The notes under the pieces were generated by a model that had not been told where the DNA came from, made no database searches, and saw nothing but the letters and a program-made list of their open reading frames with translations. From contig NC_081413.1 of NCBI RefSeq assembly GCF_030272615.1, forward strand, positions 719,279,867 through 719,343,866: a DNA stretch of 64,000 nt, given 5' to 3'. The position numbers and the translations under genes were made by a program. Below are positions 34,266 to 46,163 of the stretch, in pieces. Within the stretch, counting starts at the first letter, position 1. Each line of letters begins with the position of its first letter. The stretch comes from Cryptomeria japonica. Lineage: Eukaryota; Streptophyta; Pinopsida; Cupressales; Cupressaceae.

Positions 34266-35372
34266 TGTTGGCATTTGCATGAAGATTGCATTAATGATAT
34301 GTTATGTTGTCACTGATGTCAATTAAATTGGTAATAATATTGTTCATATTGTTGTAATATTGTTACTGTAACTAGTAGGAAGAATTTGTGAGGAGAACTG
34401 GTAACCAATGTAAATCTTATCTATTTTTGTAATTGGTAAACCCGACCTGTTGTTTTTGATAAACCCTAACCGATTAAGTTTGGTGAATTGGTTATATTAG
34501 TTTATGATCTGATGATGAGCGGTAATGATGATGACACACATGATTATTGTATGAAGACAATTCCAAGATATTTTGGTGAGTTGTTGTAACAGTTTTTTAG
34601 GGAATGAGAAAATGTATTGCATCTAGTGCAAAGTGCATTATGAGTTACTAGGTTTAATGAAGTGGTGATCAAGGAGCGATCAATGTTTTCTTGATTGATG
34701 TGCAGAGATTGTTATGTAACCCAACAGTCATAGTTGAACCAAATTTTTTTGTAATATCTATGAGAGAATTAGGTTTTTGTTATGTTACCAACCTATTGAT
34801 TTGTATTTAAGGTTGATTAAGTTGTTTATTTTTAAGAGAGTTGGGAAAGAGATAGACATAGTTCAATTGAGTGTGTGGTTTCTGAACCAGATGATGTGTC
34901 TGTAATTTGAGTAAAGGCAGATAGGAGCATGAAATGGATCTGATCAAGCAAGTGTAGTGCTATTGATATAGATCAGCAAACTCTTGTTGTTTTCTAACAA
35001 TTACAGCAAAATTGAAATCCTCTGACTGGGTAAGCTCTAACAAGCTTGGTTCTATTCAAATCCTCTAACAAGGTGGTCCATTAGATTGGATTTTCAAATC
35101 CTCTACCGTGGTTACTCCTTACAGGGTATTACTTCTAACAAGGCATTTGTAGTCAATCCCTTAACCAGGTGATTCCTAACAGGATCAATTCTTAACAGGA
35201 CATTTTGTAAAGCTTTAACAGGCAAGGCTCCTAACATGGTGAACTTCAGAAGAGTTCAGATATTATCTTGTGAGTCTCATCTCACCGTGGTTTTTACTTA
35301 TTTGGCTTTCCATGTCAAAACTATTTGTGTCAAGTGGTGAATGTTTTTGTGGTTATGTTTTCATGGTTAATT

Positions 35373-36143
35373 TGTTGGCAAATGCACACTCCAATGAGGA
35401 ATTGTAGGTGATTGAAGGTATTGTCATTGATGGTAACCTTACAATCATGTGATACTGGAAGGTTGACACAGACACCGGCATATAGATCACCAACACCAAA
35501 AACAAGATTACCGACACCATGGCTGACAAGAATTTTGTATAAATGTATTTTGTAATTAATTGTAAAATCTTTTGTAAGCTAACATGGTGGATTGTAATAT
35601 GACTCATATATGTATGAGATCATTGTAGATCATTTAGATGAGAAAAGAAGTGAAGTATGAAAGGAATATAGTAGACCTAATATGTGAATTATTGGATAAG
35701 GGTTTATGTATATTGCAGAGCTTAAACTGGTACTGAATCTAGCATAGCAGATGCTTATCTAAAGCAGTACAAGACATGGGATTTGTATAATTCAATTTTG
35801 TAAGTCAGTGTGACTTCTTTTGTAACTAAGCAGTGAGATCTAGGCACTTGGCCTTCCTGCATGTGCAGGCCCCTATTATAAATAGTAATATTCCCTTATT
35901 GGTCAGTAAGCGAATATTGTGGGTCACAAATCCCATCGAGGTTTTTCCCACATCGGGTTTCCTCGTTAAAATATTGTGTTATGGTGTGATTTTCATGTTG
36001 TGGTTGTTGTTCTTATTTGCTGCATTATTTTTGGTTTACCAGTACACAGTTTTAATGTCTTTCATCTTATAAGTTAAGAAAATTATCTAACTGGTTAGAT
36101 ACTGATTCACCCCCCCATCTCAGTATCTTTGGGAATCCTAACA
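35373..36143 (+). repeat. 5' LTR of C
   Basis: It runs from TGTTGGCAAATGC to CCTAACA, with a near-identical partner at 41290-42057. The TTCACCCCCCC...CTCAGTATC block (36108-36127) matches that of the A, D and E LTRs, but the rest differs from them. Confidence 0.9.
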
Positions 36144-36144
36144 A

Positions 36145-36157
36145 TTGGTATCAGAGC
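36145..36157 (+). other. Primer-binding site of C
   Basis: TTGGTATCAGAGC begins two bases after the LTR end and matches the initiator-Met tRNA type site exactly over TGGTATCAGAGC. Confidence 0.88.
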
Positions 36158-36214
36158 TGTGTCCTCTATTTTCAAAAGCCTAACAGCTTGAGGAAGATCT
36201 TGTCACCAGTAGAG

Positions 36215-37163
36215 ATGGAAAACTTGAGAAAGCAATTGGAAACAACTCTTTCAGACTATGATGCAGATAAGGTGAAGAATATCAAACTTGAAGATGATCT
36301 GAAGGCTACTTAGGATATTATTCAAGGACTTCAAGATAATTTCAATATTGCAAGAAATAAAAGAAGAGAACTTTGTGAAAAGATGTAGAATGAGGAAGAT
36401 GAAAAGGAAACTCTTTATAATCTGGTGAACCAACTGAGACAAGATATGACTATGAGGTTTTGTAAAGAAATTGAAGATGGAAAGAAAAATGAAGATGACT
36501 TGGATAGAAGACTAAATGATGCTGGAAATGAAAACACAAGACTCAAACATGAAAATGATATGTTGAAGACAGATCTGATGCATGCACAAAATGACAGAAT
36601 TGAACTCATGAGACAGAAGGACTTCTTGGAAAATGAATTGGCTACTGCAAATCAACACAAGGAGAAATTCAAGAAAAGTTCAGAGTAACTTGATGACATG
36701 CTGAAGAATCATAAACCTAATGGTGATACAAATGGCCTTGGCTTTGAAGTTGGTGAAAGATCTGGTACTACAAACAAACATGATCATAGAAAATTGGTAA
36801 GACAACCTAATGCTTACAAATTTAATGGGAAATTCTTTAATTGTAACAAGTATGGTCATAGAAAAAATAGTGTAGATCTAGAAATTATTAGAACACTAAT
36901 ACACCCACTGGTCAATGTTCTAAATGCAACAAAGTTGGTCATAATTCAGAAATTGCATAATGAATGTAAGATGTTATGTTTGTGGAAGATTTGGACACTT
37001 ATCTAATCAATGCAGAACACATACTGGCATAGGATATGGGAAAGCTATGCAGAAAAACAATGTGACTTGTTATGCTTGTAACAAGATTGGACATATTGCT
37101 AAATTTTGTAGAAGTAAGGCATCACCGGTAAATAACAAAGGTCCTAGCCTAAAGGGTAAATAA
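36215..37163 (+). pseudogene. Element C ORF1: coiled-coil protein with zinc knuckles
   Basis: It opens with ATG at 36215 (MENLRKQLETTLSDYDADK). The first ~155 residues are almost all charged heptads, a long coiled coil (for example NENTRLKHENDMLKTDLMHAQNDRIELMRQKDFLENEL). Downstream, partly in another frame, is a row of zinc knuckles: two worn ones (FNCNKYGHRKN; CSKCNKVGHNSE) and two intact CX2CX4HX4C units (CYVCGRFGHLSNQC, CYACNKIGHIAKFC). Stops lie at about 36311, 36389 and 36686. It lacks the UBN2-type capsid of A, D and E. I infer a gag-like RNA-binding protein. A coiled-coil gag plus several knuckles would also fit sirevirus-type gag. Confidence 0.75.
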
Positions 37164-37597
37164 AAGGTTGAAGAGGTAAAGAAAGAATTCTCAAAACAAT
37201 GGATCAGAAAGTTAGATCAGAATGTTGATGGGAATACTCCTCCACTGGCAGAATAGAGTAACACTCCACCGATAGGAGACTCTTCATCTAACTGAAGGAA
37301 AATCCTTTGGGGGTTTAGCAACTAATTGAAAAACATGCTATCATACCCTCGGTTGATGGTAAGAAGTTGAATTACTTCTTTAACGGCAGAAACGTTAAGT
37401 TGTGACTTAACTAAAAGGCATTAAATGTGGTAGTTGGAGAAAATAACATTATAAAGCAAGTGTTTGGCTCCTTTTTACTCACCGAGCATTCAAATATTTG
37501 AGAGTGTGAAAATTCCTGAGCGAAGGCATCCTTAGCAAAGAAGTAAAGCAGTTCATCCAAGCACTCATCCCTAAGGAAGATTGAGGTATTTATAAAC

Positions 37598-40500
37598 ATG
37601 GCATCCTCCTCTGTTCCTGAATTTATACCAAACCCTATTGTAATTGAGGTTATCAAGCACCCTAGACCCGTATTCAAGCTTGTTCCCAAAATAGCTAAGA
37701 AAGATGATAACATAGGTGCATTTTCTCAAATTCCTAAAGGAGTAGTATATGCTGAAGATCCTAGAATATACATACACTGTGATATAGAGGAATTAGGAGA
37801 TGATGAAATCAAGAATGTGTATAGAACTGTGATTTGTGATGAAAATGACAATATTAAACCGAAACATAAGATAGTGGAAACCCTAGGTTTTACTGAAATC
37901 ATTAGTGTCCCAGATTTTTGCAAGGATATTATAAGGATTGTGGTAAGAAGATTACATGTGAATTCTTTTAGTTGGATTCAATTCATAAGATCACCAAAGA
38001 AGTTGTTAAAGCAGTAACAAGGTTACCTTCCACCAGTAGCAAACCTGACAGAACTAAAAGGGTCTCAAATGACACAGTGATAGATCTAACCGGCACAACA
38101 TTTGACAAAAGGTATCCAAGGGTAAATGATGTGAAGGACATCAATGTCATATTTATCATTATGATTTTAGGCTACAAAGCTATGCATGCAAATAGGTTAA
38201 ACTCAGTAACTAGCTTATGTATTAAAAGTGCATATGACATGGTTAATGATAATGCTAAAATAGATGTGTGTGAATGGCTCAAAGATGAATTGATAGACAA
38301 TCTGAAAAAGATCAAGGGAGATAAGAAAGGAACCTTTAGATTTGGAAATTTGCTTGTATGTTTAATGTTGTACATTACTAAGAAAGTACCTAGTATTGGT
38401 AGAAAAGATTTTGGATTTGATATACTGGTAGGAAAGCAACTTCTGGATACACTAAACAACATGGGAGATAACAGGGAGAAAAATATAAACGAACATTTTC
38501 AAGCACTGAAGGCTTGAATGAAGACAAGAATAAGCTTGTCACAGGCAATTGTAGATAAATATCAGAAGGAAATATACTTTCTAATTAAAAAGGATGAAAT
38601 CTGGATGGAGGCAGTTGTCCCTAGGACTATCTGGGTAATTGAAATGGGATATGAAATAGATGATAACATTATTGAAACTTATGCAAAAGCCCTCCTTGAA
38701 GCACCAAAAGAACCCTCTGAGAAAGTCTTTGGCAGTGCCGAAACAATAGAAAGTGGTATTCAGTCTAGGAAAAGAGTTAAGAAAGTTGAACAAACAGTAA
38801 CGAAAGGCACTAGACAAGCAAAAGAACTTAAGGAAGATGTATTGAAGAAAATTGGTATCAAAGAAAGTGATTTGGAAGGACTTCAACTGGAAACTCATCT
38901 TTCACCAGTTGCAATTTCCTTTGAGAGTGATACCAATGGTAATTAGAAGGGTAGAAAGGAAAAGAAACCCCTCACTAGTACCCTCACCCATACCTAGGAG
39001 AACAAGACAAAAGCAACAGACAGTGAGGCCTATAGTTAAGAAGTTAACTCCTAAGAAGAAGAAGAAGGTAAAACAAGATATTGATCCACTAGATAAACTC
39101 CTTAATGAAATAACAGAGGATGGAAAGTTGAAAAACATTAGCAAACTGTACAATCCACTTTCCGCTGATGACAAAGAAAGCATAGAAAATAGTGTAATTT
39201 TACACTTAGATATTTACAAAAAAATTTTGATGAAAATTGTTGATGAAATACCCAATGATTTGTATATAAGACTAGAAGCTAGAAGGGTAGTGATTATTGA
39301 GCTGAACAAGAAGATAAAAATTGAAAAATTACTTGCAGTGCATCTAATAAACTCACCTGATGAGATAGACAAATTAATCAGTGAGGCCAACTGGACAGTA
39401 TTTTCAACTACTCACCGACATGTAGCACTGATGGCAGGGAGAGTGAATGAGATAACAAAAGAAACTGCAGACCCAATGGGACATATTCTTTGTTGAAAAA
39501 GAGAAACAAGAAAAGCTACTAAGACCTAAGACTATTAGGGTATACCAAAAGGACAAGGATAAGGGGAAAGGTAAGGTAGGTGGACCTCCAAGCCTAAAGA
39601 TAACTAATAACTTACCCCCACCTCCTTCGGATACTCCACCGGTGGAAACTACAGACAATCAACCGGCTATAGTGAGTACAGAGACTCCTCAAGAGGATAC
39701 AAATCCCGAGTCTGAAATTTTGTACACTATGAATATAGACACACAAGAAGTAAATGTTGTGGTTGATAGAGAAACCAATGAGGATAAAAGGAAAGATGTG
39801 GCTACTAAACCACTGGCTATAGATGTTGAGGTTGAGGTCAATGATACTATAAACTTAAGCATAGAAAAACCTACTCAAACAGAGCAACCGACAGAAGACA
39901 CCATTGGTAAAACATTAGAAGAACCAGTAGATAAAACTGAAAAATAATCAAGAGAACCGGCAATGGATAGTGCAGAGGTACAAAATGAGAAACTGGAAGT
40001 GCATACAGAGACTACATCTAAGAAACTGACAATTTAGAGCTCAGAGAAACCTTTTGAGACACAGATGGAGAAACCAGAATAGAAATAGATTGAGACACAG
40101 GTTCAGACTGAGACAGTGCCACCGGCTAAAACTTAAAAAGCCTAAACCTTTGCTAATAGAAATACAAACACAAACTGACCTACCAGAGGTCGAAACAAGC
40201 AAGGTTACTACTACAACCGACAACATGGATATTGTGAAAATAGTTGGGCAAACATCTGGTACTTCAATAGCAGAATTCTGACCTACAAATGTGACAGAGG
40301 TCTTACTAGACTCAATAAAGAAAATCACAGAGTGTAATGCACAAGCCTATAAGGCTATTGATGACACAATTCCTATTCTCAAATTGGTAGCACCCTAGTG
40401 CATTGTGAATAATAAAGATTCTTTAGGTCAACTAGACACATTGTCTAAATTCATCACCGACAACATTTTGACAGTTGATCAAATAAATGAAGACACATTC

Positions 40501-41090
40501 CAAGAGAGGATGAATAAGGAGAAAGAGAAATTCTTTGAGGAAATAGTGAAAAAGAATAAGGAACAATCAGAAACCTTATTACCGGCACTAAGAGAAACAA
40601 TTTTGGATTTCAAGAAACTATACAGGGATACTTGCAAAATTGACATCTTGACACAAGACATAGATTCAGAGATCAGGAAAACACAAACTGAGATTAACAA
40701 TATTGCTGACAATCTAATAGGCACGTCAGATTCATTTTTGGAAATAGAAAAGAAAATTGCAGATCTCTAAGAGAAAATTGAGAAGTTAGAAAAGGATAAA
40801 GAGAAAATAAAGGATAAGGCAAAGAGCTTAAAATGTAAACTTGGTCCTAAACTAGATTACCTCATTTCTTTGAGAAAAGAAATATCTGAGACTCTGGTTC
40901 CTGGACTCAAAACATCGGAAGAGAAAATGCACATACTCACCAGTATAGTTCAGAGAACAAAAGAGGCATTACAGGATAGCAAAAGATTCAGTGGCAGTTT
41001 AAATTTGGTTTTGGCAGATATTTTCTAGATTGTAACCCACCAATTACAAAAATCTAGGCAGGAACCACACTCCACTAACAACGAATGACA
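37598..41090 (+). pseudogene. Element C ORF2: unrecognised long protein, broken frames
   Basis: It starts at MASSSVPEFIPNPIVIEVIKHPRPV (37598) and can be followed in pieces to about 41090 near the upstream polypurine tract. Pieces: a globular-looking N-terminus (to 38517) with RRLHVNSFSWIQF and a LLVCLMLYI hydrophobic stretch; a Lys-rich basic part (38852-39100) with PRRTRQKQ and PKKKKKVK, resembling nuclear-localisation signals; an acidic, Thr/Glu-rich middle (39642-40280); and a C-terminal coiled coil (40405-41020, IADLxEKIEKLEKDKEKIKDKAK). No reverse transcriptase, integrase, protease or RNase H motif is visible. The position between gag and the polypurine tract is that of the extra ORF of some copia elements, but here pol is absent. 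Function unknown. Confidence 0.6.
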
Positions 41091-41107
41091 ACCTTTGTCA
41101 TTGATGT

Positions 41108-41120
41108 CAAAGGGGGAGTA
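41108..41120 (+). other. Upstream (second) polypurine tract of C
   Basis: CAAAGGGGGAGTA follows TCATTGATGT, about 168 bp before the LTR-adjacent tract. It parallels the upstream tracts of A, D and E. Confidence 0.7.
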
Positions 41121-41275
41121 GTGAGATGAGAAAAATGATCAGAATAGGACATCATCAACTCAGGGGGACCATACATTTTTGGGCACACAATTTTGGTAAG
41201 ACAACTTTGACAGATTCTTTTTGGACATCATTTTGGACACTTTTTTCATTTTTCTCATGAGTGTTGCCATCAATG

Positions 41276-41289
41276 CCAAAGGGGGAGAT
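41276..41289 (+). other. Polypurine tract of C at the 3' LTR
   Basis: CAAAGGGGGAGAT lies directly before the LTR start, preceded by TTGCCATCAATGC exactly as in A, D and E. Confidence 0.85.
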
Positions 41290-42057
41290 TGTTGGCAAAT
41301 GCACACTCCAATGAGAAATTTTAGGTGATTGAAGGTATTCTCATTGACAGCAACCTTACAATCATGTGATACCGGTAGGTTGACATAGGCACCGACACCG
41401 GCATACAGATCACCGACATCAAAAAGAAGATTATCGGCACCATGACCTATAGGAATTTTGTATAAATGTATTTTGTAATTACTTGTAAAATCTTTTGTAA
41501 GCCGACATGGCAGATTGTAATATGACTCATATATCTATGAGATCATTGTAGATCATTTAGATGAGAAAAGAAGCAAAGTATGAAAGGAATATAGTAGACC
41601 TAATATGCGAATTATTGGATAAGGGTTTATATATATTGCAGAGCTTAAACTGGTACTGAATCTAGCACAGAAGATGCTGATCTGAAGTAGTACAAGACAT
41701 TGGATTTGTATAATCCAATTTTGTAAGTCAGCGTGACTTCTTTTGTAACTGAGCAGTGAGCTCTAGGCACTTGGCCTTCCTAGGCCACTATTGTAAACTG
41801 TAATATTCCCTTATTAGCCAGTAAGAGAATATTGTGGGTCACAAATCCCACCGAGGTTTTTCCCACATCAGGTTTCCTTGTTAAAATATTGTGTTATGGT
41901 GTGCTTTTCATGTTGTGGTTGTTCTTATTTGCTGCATTATTTCTAGTTTACTGGTACACAGTTTTAATATGTCTTTCATGTTATAAGTTAAGAAAATTAT
42001 CTAACCAGTCAGATACTAATTCACCCCCCCCTCTCATTATCTTTGGGAATCCTAACA
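41290..42057 (+). repeat. 3' LTR of C
   Basis: 768 bp, the partner of 35373-36143, with scattered point differences and a short deletion near 41790. It ends CCTAACA, then the tgatt copy of the target duplication. Confidence 0.9.
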
Positions 42058-42311
42058 TGATTTACTTAACTACTTAACTATTTTTGATAAGTCATGAGAA
42101 CTGAAAGTATTGAGATATGAAGAAGTTGTTTACTGTTAATTTGTTGTAACAGACAACTGGTTTATCTTATGAATTTTTATCTTGATAGAGTTATTATTCT
42201 AATTTTGCATTGAGAGATTGATTGGTGAAGTTTATTATCAGTTTTTCTATCTATTGATTCAACCCCCCTCTCAGTAGTTGATCAAATATTATTTCTTTCA
42301 TCATATCATCA

Positions 42312-42577
42312 ATTGGTATCAGAGCGATTCAAGTCCTCTAAGGTGTAAGCCTAACAACTTGAGGTAAAGATCTACTAATCATGATGAAGAAGGAAGGTCT
42401 GAAGTTTAATAGAGAGAACTAGAGGATATGAAGTGACATTATGAAAATTTATATCAAGAGTCTGGGAAGTCATTATTGGGAACATACTAATACTAAGTAT
42501 GTTGCACCTACTAGGATGTTGACTGATGATTAGAGGAAAGAGCAACAAGAAAATCATCAAGAATTGGAGGAAATTAT
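42312..42577 (+). pseudogene. A2: second primer site and gag start after the A 3' LTR
   Basis: It begins ATTGGTATCAGAGC and continues with a gag start (ATG at 42381, again 42384; MMKKEGLKFNREN) matching 16133-16400 nearly base for base. It carries its own stop where A has an open codon (near 42423). It is cut at 42577 by the LTR of D. The order LTR, internal, LTR, internal means two A-type elements sharing an LTR. Confidence 0.85.
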
Positions 42578-43877
42578 TGATGAATAATGATGAACAATAG
42601 ATACCCTAATTGGTACTAAGATAGGGGGGGATGAATTAGTATAGACAAAAACTTTCTGACAATATTATCTAGCTTAAAACAACACTAATCAGTTGTCTTC
42701 ATTACTGAACTTAACCATGGCAATACCAGTTAAACATGGTAAGACTTAAGACAACATAGACTGGTAAGTCTGAATAATTCAAATACATTTAATACTTGAT
42801 AACTACTTCACTCATAGACATATGCATGTTGTGTGTCAACAATACCATCTGCATGCATAATCGCTTAAACAAAGAATACTTAATCATCACATAAAAAATG
42901 AACAACTCATGACACTCAGATTTTTCACGTGGAAACCCAAATGGGAAAAACCACGATGGAAATGAATACCCACAAGCTTTTTTTTGAACTCTTTAGAAGC
43001 TCGCTCTGTTAGGAGCCTAGTCTGATTAAATACTTTACAATAAGGTTCTGCTAGGAACCGATCCGTTAAAGATCACCCGGTTAAGGGATGGATATAGACC
43101 CTGTTAAAGGTTACCTTCCTAGAGGGTTTGAAGAACTCAATGAACTTGAATCACCTGGTTAGAGGATTTATAGTAAGCCTGTTAAAGCTACCTGACAAAG
43201 GGATTTTCCTTCTTTTGAAATGGCTAGAAAACAACAGGTAAAGCTTTGATCTGATAACAACACTATATGCTAAGGTAGATCCTTTTTAGCTCCTCTACTC
43301 TGCAATCATACTGCAATTTTCTCTGATGGGTTTGGCAAGTATCTCATCACTCGGATACACACACAACATTTGCCAACAACTTACAATAACAAACATCATC
43401 GACTTTATAGACAACAATTAGGTCAGTAGCATAAACCCTAAACACTAAGAATTTTAGGTTTTCATTACAAGCGGTCCAATCCTGATTGTCCAAACATTTT
43501 TGCATAGAGAAATACAATTTCAAACATATCGAGAGAATCTGCATCGTCCATTCTTCACCGCATATAGAAATCAGCAACTCATCACGCTTTCTTTTCATAC
43601 TACTAAGAAGAATGTTAATTCCTGAGGTAGACATTTAATGCAGTCAATCTTTACATGCAAGATCCTCAAGGAAATCCTTCACATGCACAAGGTTGATGTG
43701 GCATCACGATCTCATCTACCAATCGGTAGTTACACTCAGTGAAACCTCGACACCCATTCACTACATCTCTTCATATCAGTTCACCAACTTCTTCCAATCT
43801 ACATACCAGTTCACTTGCACTTCAATGACAACATATATTATCATCATATCAACATGCCAGTTCATCATATGCCAAAA
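42578..43877 (-). repeat. 3' LTR of D (~1300 bp)
   Basis: In element sense it starts at 43877 as TTTTGGCATATG (TGTTGGCA in A and E, so one base changed) and ends ATTCATCA at 42578. The block GATTCATCCCCCCCTATC near 42635-42655 is the D version of the shared C-run. The stem-loop array lies around 42990-43220. Confidence 0.85.
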
Positions 43878-43890
43878 ATCTCCCCCTTTG
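43878..43890 (-). other. Polypurine tract of D at the 3' LTR
   Basis: The minus strand reads AAAGGGGGAGATT, flanked by ATGCCAA upstream and TTGGCAT downstream. Confidence 0.85.
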
Positions 43891-43968
43891 GCATTGATGG
43901 CAATACTTAGTGTAGCATTGCAACTGAAAACTTCATAGACCAGTGTATTCTGCATCATCATATATCTT

Positions 43969-43982
43969 CTCCCCCTTTGACA
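43969..43982 (-). other. Upstream (second) polypurine tract of D
   Basis: The minus strand reads TCAAAGGGGGAGAAG after GGCATTGTTG, the same as the upstream tracts of A and E. Confidence 0.75.
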
Positions 43983-44112
43983 ACAATGCCAAAGTGGAGG
44001 CACAAGCTTCTATTCTCCACTATGTTGCTCCCCCTATGGAGTAGCATCCTTCAACACATCAATCTTGAAAGATTTGACACTATAGTACCTAACTGATGTG
44101 GAGCACACAACT

Positions 44113-44676
44113 TTAGTTGACTTCATGAAGGGGTAGAACCCCTAATGCACCTCTCAAATAGGTAAATATAGTCTTCGGTAAGGGCTTAGTGAATATATCT
44201 CCTAGCTGCTCCTTGTTGGAAACATGTTCTAGTACAACCTCCTTATTCTGAACCTTCTCTCTCAAGAAATGATACTTGAGCTCAATGTGCTTAGTTCTAG
44301 CATGCAATATTGGATTCTTGGAAATATTGATTGCACTAGTATTATCATAGAATATACTCACCGATTCAAATACAGGTACTTTGAAACCTTCCAATACATG
44401 TTTCATCCAGATTGCTTGAGTGTAGTTCATAAATGCTACCACATATTCTGCTTCAACTGTAGACTGAGAAGTACAACTCTGCTTCTTGCTCATCCAAGAG
44501 ACTAGTCTTCTACCAAGAAATGACGCTCCATTGATTGTGCTTTTCTGATCATCCACATTACCTACCCAATCAGCATCAGTATATACTTTGAGATTAAAGT
44601 CACCATTATATGGATACCACAATCCATAGTCAACTATTCCTTTTAGATGTCTAAGAATCTGCTTGACAGCTACCAA
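44113..44676 (-). pseudogene. Element D RNase H
   Basis: The domain is open over 187 residues: LKVYTDADWVGNVDDQKST (catalytic Asp kept), GRRLVSWMSKKQSCTSQSTVEAEYVVAFMN (Glu kept), VSIFYDNTSAINISKNPILHARTKHIEL, LGDIFTKPL and the C-terminal LRGALGVLPLHEVN with its natural stop. It is cut from the RT part by a TAG at about 44698 (codon after AHF). This TAG occupies the same codon as a TAG in E. By itself it is the best-preserved pol domain of D. Confidence 0.9.
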
Positions 44677-44697
44677 GTGGGATTCTCTTGGACTTTT

Positions 44698-45236
44698 CTA
44701 AAAATGAGCTACAATGCCCACTGCATGAGCAATATCAGGTCTATTATGCACCACATAGCATAGCTTACTGATCATTGACCAGTATTCCTTCTCATTCACC
44801 AATGCTGAATCATATTCCTTAGTCAATTTACACCTAGTTACCATTGGTGTACCAACCGGTTTTCTCTCCTCCATGCCAAAGGTATTCAATACCTCTTTGA
44901 CATAGTTGGACTGGGTAATAAAGATACCCTCTTTCATTTGCTGAATCTGTAAACCAATGAAGAACTTTATCTCTCCAATCAGAGACATCTCAAACTCTTT
45001 CTTCATTTCATCTGCAAAAGCATGACTCATTTTATCATCTCCTCCAAAGATTATGTCATCTACAAATACTTCACAGATCAAAATCTGATCACCTTCAGAT
45101 TTTAGGTAGATGTTGCTATCCTCACTTGTTCTCTGAAATTGAATCTTCACAAGATGTGAGTGTAACCATTCATACCATGCTCTAGGTTCTTGTTTCAATC
45201 CATATAGGGCTTTGTGTAATCTATACACCATTTTAC
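44698..45236 (-). pseudogene. Element D reverse transcriptase, second part
   Basis: It resumes at 45236 next to the E insertion with [24 protein letters not shown], then EVFVDDIIFGGDD with the catalytic acids intact (about 45050-45080), FADEMKKEFEMSLIGEIKFFIGLQIQ, YVKEVLNTFGMEERKPVGTPMV and the RPDIAHAVGIVAHF block. The open frame extends a few codons into the E LTR only by chance. Confidence 0.9.
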
Positions 45237-46163
45237 TGTTGGCATTATGTGAACCGATATGAGGACATGATGACACTGTATATTGTCATTGATGTCAATA
45301 TGCTGAAGAAGAGAGAACTGGTATAACATTGTGAACCGGTATGTGTGCCAAAGTGAAGTAGTGTGTTTCTTCAAGGTGAACCGGCATGTTGATATGGGAA
45401 CTGGTACATGGAAGCTTTGTATGACTATCGATTGGTAGTCTCAACTTCAGGGTTTCCGGTGGAAGTGTTTCAAGTCTGTGTGACTCAACCAGTGACTTTG
45501 TGTGATGAGCTAGCATTGTAATGAAGAACAAATCATGTTGCCATGTCAACCTTGTGTGCGTGAAGGATCTTGCATGAAGGAGATTGTTCCTATCTACCTC
45601 AAGAATGTGCGAAGTCTGTAAACGGTGATAATGTGTGATGGGTTATCAACCACCATGAAAGTGGTAGAAAATGAATGATGGAGAACTTCTTGAGATCGGT
45701 TCAATATTGTTGCATTTAATGTAATGTGATCAATGGTCAGGATTGAAGCATTTGAATTGCTTAACCTAACAAGTTTAGGGTTTAGGGTCTATGCTACCAA
45801 CCTATCTATTTCCTATAAGGTCGATGTTGTGTTTCTTTCTGAGTTTGTTGGAAAAAGTTATGTGTGTGTATCCAAGTGAAGAGATACATGATTCTTGCCA
45901 GACCAGAGGAGAGAAGTGATACTTGCAGAGTGTAAGTGCAGAAGGTGAAGAGGAGATAAAGCAGATCTGCATTGGCATTGAGTGTTGTTACCAGATAATA
46001 GTAATACCTATTGATCTCTAACCACTTCAATAGTTGGGAAATCCCTTAACAGGGTAGCTTTAACCGGCTTACTGTAAATCCTTTAACAGGGTGACTCAAA
46101 ACCATTGAGTTCTTAAAATCCTCTAACAAGGTAACCTTTAACAGGGTTTAACCCTTAACCAAG

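Larger units (their letters stand above)
35373..42057 (+). mobile_element. Non-autonomous LTR element C with copia-type ends
   Basis: Two LTRs (35373-36143, 771 bp; 41290-42057, 768 bp) start TGTTGGCAAATGCACAC and end GGGAATCCTAACA. It has an iMet-type primer site and two polypurine tracts like A, D and E. Flanks are taatt (35368-35372) and tgatt (42058-42062), a five-base duplication with one mismatch, and the joined flank matches the uninterrupted A LTR near 15945-15960. The 5.1 kb inside has no reverse transcriptase, integrase or protease motif. It holds a coiled-coil/zinc-knuckle frame and a long second frame I do not recognise. Confidence 0.9.
15733..42311 (+). mobile_element. Ty1/copia element A, split by B and C
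   Basis: A reads 5' LTR remnant (15733-16132), gag, protease, integrase first part (to 17978), [B], integrase second part (from 31784), reverse transcriptase, RNase H, two polypurine tracts, 3' LTR (34266-42311, with C inside). The integrase-before-reverse-transcriptase order is the copia signature. Removing B together with one copy of its five-base duplication rejoins the integrase frame. The 5' LTR lacks its first ~770 bases, lost where G2 meets it. A is the oldest element in the nest and has many stops, a lost RT active site and a changed RNase H motif. Confidence 0.92.
34266..42311 (+). repeat. 3' LTR of A (~1.36 kb), interrupted by C
   Basis: The LTR parts are 34266-35372 and 42063-42311; element C with one target-duplication copy fills the gap. 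It begins TGTTGGCA and ends CATCATATCATCA. The part at 35025-35270 has many short stem-loops around TAACA. Instead of host DNA, a primer site and gag start follow the end, so this LTR also served as, or was joined to, a 5' LTR. Confidence 0.88.

Noticed and set aside
37411-37713. Minus-strand frames across element C ORF2 and similar antisense frames in pol genes
   Set aside because: They are shadows of plus-strand codons. The sense strand agrees with the LTR, primer site and polypurine tract direction.
43347-43634. 95-residue minus-strand frame with several Cys in the D LTR
   Set aside because: It lies wholly within the 3' LTR of D, has no recognisable motif, and the equivalent region of the E LTR does not keep it.
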